Source: Clostridia bacterium (GTDB taxonomy: Bacteria; Bacillota_A; Clostridia; Christensenellales; Aristaeellaceae). Taken from it: 21,091 bases of DNA. Positions 17,433 through 21,091 of the stretch are shown in pieces. The translations under genes were made by a program, and so were the position numbers. The notes under the pieces are model-generated. The model was not told the origin of the DNA, made no database searches, and saw nothing but the letters and a program-made list of their open reading frames with translations. Position 1 is the stretch's first letter, and every line of letters begins with the position of its first letter. The DNA lies in the NCBI GenBank assembly GCA_017430945.1, contig JAFRMB010000127.1:1-21091 (forward strand), in the 5' to 3' direction.

Positions 17433-18464
17433 ATGCAACACTTCACCCTGGGCCGCACCGGGCTCGAGATCTCAAGGACCGGCTTCGGTGCCCTGCCGAT
17501 CCAGCGCGTCAGCTTTGAAGATGCAGACCGTCTCCTGAACCGCGCGCTGGACGGCGGCATCTCCTTTATCGATACCGCCCATCTCTACTCTGACAGCGAG
17601 GAAAAGATCGGCAAAGCCGTCCGCCATCGCCGCGCCGAGTTCACGATCGCCACCAAGACCGACGCCAGGGACGCCGCGGGCTTTGAGCGCGATCTGGAAA
17701 CGAGCCTGCGTAGGCTGGGGACCGATGTGATCGACATCTATCAGTTCCACAACCCGGGCTTCGTGCCCGTGCCCGGCGGTCCTGACGGGCTGTACGAGAC
17801 AGCCCTCAAGGCGCGCGAGGCCGGAAAGATCCGTTTCATCGGCATCACCAACCACTCCCTGACCCGCGCTTTCGAGGCTGTGGGATCGGGGCTTTATGAC
17901 ACGCTCCAGTATCCGTTCAATCACCTGGCCACGCCCCGGGAGGTCGAACTGGTCCGCCTCTGCGCGGAGAAGGACATGGGCTTCATCTGCATGAAGGCGC
18001 TGTCCGGCGGGCTGATCACCGACGCGCGGCTCTCCTTTGCCTGGCTTCAGCAATTCGACCATGCGGTGCCCATCTGGGGCATCCAGCGCATGTCCGAGCT
18101 GGAGCAGATCCTGGCGCTCTCCGAGGATCCGCCGGCGCTCACCGACGAACTGATGGCCGGCATCAAAAAGGATCGCCGGGAGCTGGCCGGGGCGTTTTGC
18201 CGCGGCTGCGGCTACTGCATGCCCTGCCCCGCCGGCATCCCCATCAACAACGCCAACCGCATGACGCAGCTGCTCCAGCGCTCTCCCTGGCGTTCGTGGG
18301 TCACGCCGGAATGGCAGGCGCAGATGGACAGGATCGAGGACTGCATCCGATGCGGCGCCTGTGCAAGGAAATGCCCCTACGGCCTCGTTCCCTACGAGAC
18401 CCTGCCCGAGCACCTGGCCTTTTACCGCGAATTCGTCCGGACGCATCCGCAGGATCCGACATGA
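17433..18464 (+). CDS. Aldo/keto reductase with C-terminal 2[4Fe-4S] ferredoxin domain
   Basis: NAD(P)H-type oxidoreductase barrel fused to an iron-sulfur tail, 343 residues. The AKR catalytic tetrad is visible as D47 (FIDTAHLY), Y52, K75 and H106. The C-terminal part has two cysteine clusters: C256, C259, C262, C265 followed by Pro (spacing 2-2-2), and C304, C307, C310, C314 followed by Pro (spacing 2-2-3), typical of Fer4 domains in anaerobe AKRs. The frame opens at ATG 17409, but AAAGGAG (17419-17425) is 7 nt from ATG 17433, which starts the conserved MQHFTLGRTGLEIS. The stop overlaps the GlpP start (ATGA), so the two are translationally coupled. Substrate unknown; electron exchange with ferredoxin is plausible. 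Confidence 0.92.
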   Translation: MQHFTLGRTGLEISRTGFGALPIQRVSFEDADRLLNRALDGGISFIDTAHLYSDSEEKIGKAVRHRRAEFTIATKTDARDAAGFERDLETSLRRLGTDVIDIYQFHNPGFVPVPGGPDGLYETALKAREAGKIRFIGITNHSLTRAFEAVGSGLYDTLQYPFNHLATPREVELVRLCAEKDMGFICMKALSGGLITDARLSFAWLQQFDHAVPIWGIQRMSELEQILALSEDPPALTDELMAGIKKDRRELAGAFCRGCGYCMPCPAGIPINNANRMTQLLQRSPWRSWVTPEWQAQMDRIEDCIRCGACARKCPYGLVPYETLPEHLAFYREFVRTHPQDPT

Positions 18465-19060
18465 CTGACCTGCAGGCATTGTTGAAGCGGTTCGAAAAGA
18501 GCCCCGTCATCGCCGCCGTGCGCAGCCTGGAGGCCGGCCGGCTGGCCTACCGGAGCCCGGCAGCGGCCGTCTTTCTGCTGAATGCCTCGATCCTCGATCT
18601 CGAGCAGCTGGTCGGGGAAGCGCACGACAACGACAAACCCGTATTCCTTCACCTCGACCTGACCGAGGGGCTCGGGCGGGACAGCGCCGCGGTGCGCTGG
18701 TGCATCGAGCGCTTCCACGTGGACGGGGTCATCTCCACGCGCCCGAACCTGCTAAAGGCCGCCTCCGACCTTGGCGCCGTCACCATCCAGCGGCTGTTCC
18801 TCATGGACACCCCGTCCTTTGAGCACGGTATCCGCCTGCTGCGCAACGACCCTCCGGACATGGCGGAGATCCTGCCCGGCATAGCGCCCAAGGCGATCCA
18901 CCGGCTCTGCGAAGCTCTGAACAAGCCCGTGATCGCGGGCGGCCTGGTGACCGAACCCCGGGAGGTCGCCCTGGCCCTGCAGGCCGGCGCGCTGGCCGTC
19001 TCCGCCAGCGAGCCCAGGCTCTGGAGCCATACGCTGGAGGCCAACGCGCACCGTCGTTGA
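18461..19060 (+). CDS. glpP: Glycerol-3-phosphate-responsive antiterminator, GlpP family
   Basis: GlpP proteins are TIM-barrel-like RNA regulators which, with glycerol-3-phosphate, prevent early termination in glp mRNA leaders. The 199-residue protein matches along its length: SPVIAAVR (14-21), VFLHLDLTEGL (61-71), DGVISTR (88-94), TIQRLFLMDT (108-117), MAEILPGIAPK (134-144), KPVIAGGLV (155-163) and a terminal AVSAS...LW. The start is ATG 18461, a 4-nt overlap with the reductase stop, with AGGA upstream. No glpF, glpK or glpD is in the window, so the target is elsewhere or different. The coupling to an Fe-S reductase is the notable feature. Ligand identity is inferred from the family only. 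Confidence 0.9.
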   Translation: MTDLQALLKRFEKSPVIAAVRSLEAGRLAYRSPAAAVFLLNASILDLEQLVGEAHDNDKPVFLHLDLTEGLGRDSAAVRWCIERFHVDGVISTRPNLLKAASDLGAVTIQRLFLMDTPSFEHGIRLLRNDPPDMAEILPGIAPKAIHRLCEALNKPVIAGGLVTEPREVALALQAGALAVSASEPRLWSHTLEANAHRR

Positions 19061-19119
19061 CCTCGGCGCCCGTCCCGCAAACGACCGGGCGCCTGCCGCC
19101 ATCTGAAAAGGAGTACCCA

Positions 19120-19905
19120 TTGCGATTCGATCTGTCCCGATCTGACCACCGGATCCAGCTGTGCGGCGACCTCCACTTCGAGGTCGTCGAGCGGCGCATC
19201 CCCGGCGCGCCGGCCTTTCTCCGGGGACTGCGCGTGCTGTTCATCACCGACACGCACGTCGCCCCACGCACGACGCGCGAACATCTCGCGGCGTTTACGG
19301 AGAAGCTCGCGGCGTGCAGGCCGTCCCTCGTGCTGTGGGGCGGCGATTTTGCCGACAAGGCCGGCGACGCGGTCCGGCTCTTCGAGGCGCTGAGCGGACT
19401 GGCGCCCACGCTCGGCAGCTTCGGCGTGGTCGGCAACAACGACCGGCAGGCCTGGCCGGACATCGACGAACTGCGCAGCGCCATGCGAAAAGCGGGGATC
19501 CGCCTTCTGTTGAATGAATCCCTGGCGCTCGATACGGACGGCGGAAAGCTCATCATCGCAGGCGTGGACGAATACCGATACGGTGAGCCGGACGCGTGCG
19601 GCCTTTATCCGGAGGAAGCCTCGCCCGGCTGCTATCGCCTGCTGCTGTCGCACTACCCCATCCTGCCGCCGCAAAAGCCGGACCTCATGCTCTCTGGCCA
19701 CACCCACGGCGGCCAGTTCGATCTCATGGGCATCACCCCCTACACGATCGGCTTTGAGCGAAAGATCCAACGCCTGAACGGACCGATGCACGTCTCGGGC
19801 CTGTCCCCGGACGGGCGCGTGCTGACCAGCAGCGGCATCGGCGCCAGCCGTCTGCCCCTGCGCATCGGCGTGCGTCCGGAAGTGGAGCTGCTGACATTCG
19901 GTTGA
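19120..19905 (+). CDS. Calcineurin-like metallophosphoesterase (YkuE/YaeI-like)
   Basis: Binuclear-metal phosphoesterase, 261 residues. Motifs in order are DTH (D44, H46), GGD (74-76), GNND (105-108), SHYP (H178) and GHTHGGQ (193-199). The third motif is normally GNHD; here the histidine is Asn107, so transition-state stabilisation may be altered. No transmembrane segment is evident, unlike many YkuE-type members with an N-terminal anchor. The frame extends to a TTG at 19057 overlapping the glpP stop, but AAAAGGAG (19106-19113) lies 6 nt before TTG 19120, so I choose that rare start, which gives MRFDLSRSDH. It follows glpP by about 60 nt and is the last gene of the plus-strand run. The substrate is unknown. 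Confidence 0.88.
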   Translation: MRFDLSRSDHRIQLCGDLHFEVVERRIPGAPAFLRGLRVLFITDTHVAPRTTREHLAAFTEKLAACRPSLVLWGGDFADKAGDAVRLFEALSGLAPTLGSFGVVGNNDRQAWPDIDELRSAMRKAGIRLLLNESLALDTDGGKLIIAGVDEYRYGEPDACGLYPEEASPGCYRLLLSHYPILPPQKPDLMLSGHTHGGQFDLMGITPYTIGFERKIQRLNGPMHVSGLSPDGRVLTSSGIGASRLPLRIGVRPEVELLTFG

Positions 19906-20024
19906 CGGTCGTATGCGCGCCGTCCGGCCGACCGCGGGCGGTGCCTTTCGTCCTGTCCGCCAGAGCATTGCGCATCGGGATCGTCAAAGCGCCCGGCGCG
20001 CCGCACAAAATTCGCCTGCACCCA
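19906..20024. other. Intergenic stretch after the metallophosphoesterase
   Basis: About 120 nt, GC-rich, with no supported gene. Short imperfect inverted repeats occur, but I see none followed by a T-run, so no clear terminator for the upstream operon is visible before the 6S RNA promoter. Confidence 0.5.
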
Positions 20025-20053
20025 TTGACAAGGGAATGGCTTGCCGTTATAAT
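20025..20053 (+). promoter_or_regulatory. Consensus sigma-A promoter of the 6S RNA gene
   Basis: TTGACA (20025-20030), exactly 17 nt, then TATAAT (20048-20053): a full consensus match in both hexamers with optimal spacing. Transcription should start near 20060-20061. No open reading frame of note follows, consistent with a highly expressed stable RNA. Confidence 0.88.
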
Positions 20054-20060
20054 AAAAACA

Positions 20061-20260
20061 GTTCAGGACCATCATCGGTGTATTTATCCTGGGGTGTGCG
20101 TTAGCCGATGCTTTTACCCACAGATTCATAAAAGGATTCCGGGTCGGTCATGCAGATGCCAAGCCTCCTTTGCAGTGGAAGGCAGCAAGCTGCCGCAGGT
20201 CTCCGCCCTGCCTGAGTGGCGGGTGAAAAAGCAAAAGCAGACGGCACTTTGGGATATTTA
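20061..20260 (+). ncRNA. ssrS: 6S RNA (RNA polymerase regulator)
   Basis: 6S RNA binds the housekeeping RNA polymerase holoenzyme by mimicking an open promoter. The segment of about 200 nt lies between a perfect promoter and an intrinsic terminator and carries no supported protein. A 12-bp closing stem forms between TATCCTGGGGTG (20085-20096) and CACTTTGGGATA (20245-20256), with G-U pairs. An inner stem pairs TTTTACCC (20112-20119) with GGGTGAAA (20221-20228), and further short hairpins occupy the apex (GGCAG/CTGCC and CCGCC/GGCGG). The wording of the ends and of the apical segment near 20155-20185 (GCCTCCTTTGCAGTGGAAGG) resembles clostridial 6S RNAs as I remember them. It does not look like RNase P, tmRNA or SRP RNA. 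Identification is by pattern, not by a covariance model. Confidence 0.8.
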
Positions 20261-20287
20261 GGAGCTCGCAAGGGCTCCGTTTTTTTG
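20261..20287 (+). terminator. Intrinsic terminator of the 6S RNA gene
   Basis: GGAGC (20261-20265) pairs with GCTCC (20274-20278), with an additional U-G pair inside, followed after one base by seven T (20280-20286). A classic short hairpin and U-tract on the plus strand. Confidence 0.8.
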
Positions 20288-20307
20288 TCTTTCCGGCCCC
20301 GGAACGT

Positions 20308-20358
20308 AAAAAAGACCGTCGCCCGGCGGAAAACCTCCGACGGGGCGACGGCCCTTTT
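20308..20358 (-). terminator. Terminator hairpin, probably for ppdK, possibly bidirectional
   Basis: CCGTCGCCC (20316-20324) pairs with GGGCGACGG (20343-20351). On the minus strand it is followed by TCTTTTTT (A-run at 20308-20313), a good U-tract. On the plus strand a weaker TTTT (20355-20358) follows. It would stop ppdK transcription about 150 nt after the stop codon and could back up the 6S RNA terminator. Confidence 0.65.
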
Positions 20359-20442
20359 GATCGTTGCAAAAGCTCGGAAAGGGCGTCTCAGGGGACGCCG
20401 CCCCACGCTGAGGCGGCCCTCCGGACATCCCTTCAAAGCAGC

Positions 20443-20480
20443 GCGCCCCGGACATGTCGATGCGGACATGCCCGGGGCGC
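20443..20480 (-). other. Long GC-rich hairpin just after ppdK
   Basis: GCGCCCCGG (20443-20451) pairs with CCGGGGCGC (20472-20480), and inside it CATGTC (20453-20458) pairs with GACATG (20465-20470), with one A/C mismatch between the two stems. It starts 26 nt after the ppdK stop. Only a weak, T-poor tract follows on the minus strand, so it is more likely a 3'-end stabilising fold or a weak terminator than a strong one. Confidence 0.5.
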
Positions 20481-20506
20481 TTCCGTCAGCTCACGGGTCC
20501 CGGCGA

Positions 20507-21091
20507 TCAGCCGTTGATGATCGCGGCCTGCGCAGCTGCCAGACGTGCGATCGGCACGCGGAACGGAGAGCAGGACACATAGTCCAGGCCGATCTTGTGG
20601 CAGAATTCGATGGACGACGGATCGCCGCCATGCTCGCCGCAGATGCCCAGATGGATGTCCGGACGGGTCGCGCGGCCGGCTTCAGCGGCCATTTTGACCA
20701 GTGCGCCGACGCCGGTCTGGTCCAGCTTGGCGAAGGGATCGAACTCGTAGATCTTGTGATCGTAGTAGGCGCCCAGGAACTTCGCCGCGTCATCGCGGGA
20801 GAAGCCGAAGGTCATCTGGGTCAGGTCGTTGGTGCCGAAGGAGAAAAACTCGGCCTCCTTGGCGATCTCGCCGGCGGTCACGGCCGCGCGCGGGATCTCG
20901 ATCATGGTGCCCACGTGATACTTCATGTCCACGCCGGCCTCCTTGATCAGGCGATCTGCGGTGGCAACCACCACGTCCTTGACGAACTTCAGCTCCTTCA
21001 CCTCGCCCACCAGCGGGATCATGATCTCGGGCACGATGTTGTACTCGGGATGCTTGCGATTCACGTTTATGGCGGCGGAGATGACGGCCTC
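20507..21091 (-). CDS. ppdK: Pyruvate, phosphate dikinase, C-terminal part (5' end beyond window)
   Basis: PPDK interconverts pyruvate + ATP + phosphate with PEP + AMP + pyrophosphate, a central reaction in many anaerobes. The visible 194 residues are the PEP/pyruvate-binding barrel at the C-terminus; the frame is open to the window edge, and the apparent start at 21064 is only an internal GTG. Diagnostic stretches are [42 protein letters not shown] and [15 protein letters not shown], where the cysteine is the catalytic acid/base of the family. Binding residues look intact. The full enzyme is about 875 residues, so roughly three quarters of the gene lies to the right. It is followed by several hairpins, including a likely terminator at 20308-20358. 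Confidence 0.96.
   Translation of the reverse strand, partial: EAVISAAINVNRKHPEYNIVPEIMIPLVGEVKELKFVKDVVVATADRLIKEAGVDMKYHVGTMIEIPRAAVTAGEIAKEAEFFSFGTNDLTQMTFGFSRDDAAKFLGAYYDHKIYEFDPFAKLDQTGVGALVKMAAEAGRATRPDIHLGICGEHGGDPSSIEFCHKIGLDYVSCSPFRVPIARLAAAQAAIING

Overview
This window is ordinary-looking chromosome from a GC-rich member of the Bacillota, most likely class Clostridia. The basis is gene content and order: secA followed by prfB, a polA-coaE-lytic transglycosylase run, a GlpP-type antiterminator, pyruvate phosphate dikinase, a clostridial-looking PurA variant, and strong Shine-Dalgarno sites (GGAGG-type) before nearly every gene. I saw no transposase, integrase, phage gene, CRISPR array, rRNA or tRNA. 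No genus can be named from the sequence alone.

Layout. Positions 1-3892 (minus strand): secA then prfB (prfB runs off the left edge), read from a strong promoter near 4000. Positions 4120-6404 (plus): a MATE-family exporter and a short-chain dehydrogenase, each with a plausible promoter. Positions 6405-6643: a convergent intergenic stretch holding a GC-rich branched fold and a 20-bp perfect hairpin that acts as a terminator for the minus strand. Positions 6644-12293 (minus): polA, coaE, a membrane-anchored lytic transglycosylase and an orphan family-5 solute-binding protein, overlapping head to tail and so translationally coupled. Positions 12294-12707 hold the polA promoter and no convincing gene. 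Positions 12708-13367 (minus): a VanY-like D,D-carboxypeptidase, divergent from the next block. Positions 13640-19905 (plus): purA, purB, a ROK-family kinase, an iron-sulfur aldo/keto reductase, a GlpP antiterminator and a metallophosphoesterase, closely spaced in one direction. Positions 20025-20287 (plus): a non-coding RNA with a fully consensus sigma-A promoter and an intrinsic terminator, which I identify as 6S RNA. Positions 20308-20480: a group of hairpins. Positions 20507-21091 (minus): the C-terminal part of pyruvate phosphate dikinase, running off the right edge.

How it works together. Most of the window is housekeeping: protein export and translation termination (secA-prfB), DNA repair synthesis and CoA synthesis (polA-coaE), cell-wall turnover (transglycosylase, VanY-like carboxypeptidase), AMP synthesis from IMP (purA-purB), and PEP/pyruvate interconversion (PPDK). 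The least conventional parts are the ROK-AKR-GlpP-phosphoesterase run behind purAB, the transporter-less and lipobox-less binding protein fused by overlap to the polA operon, and the sequence-divergent PurA. I did not find a clearly undescribed system; the findings below are second-look items, mostly of modest interest.
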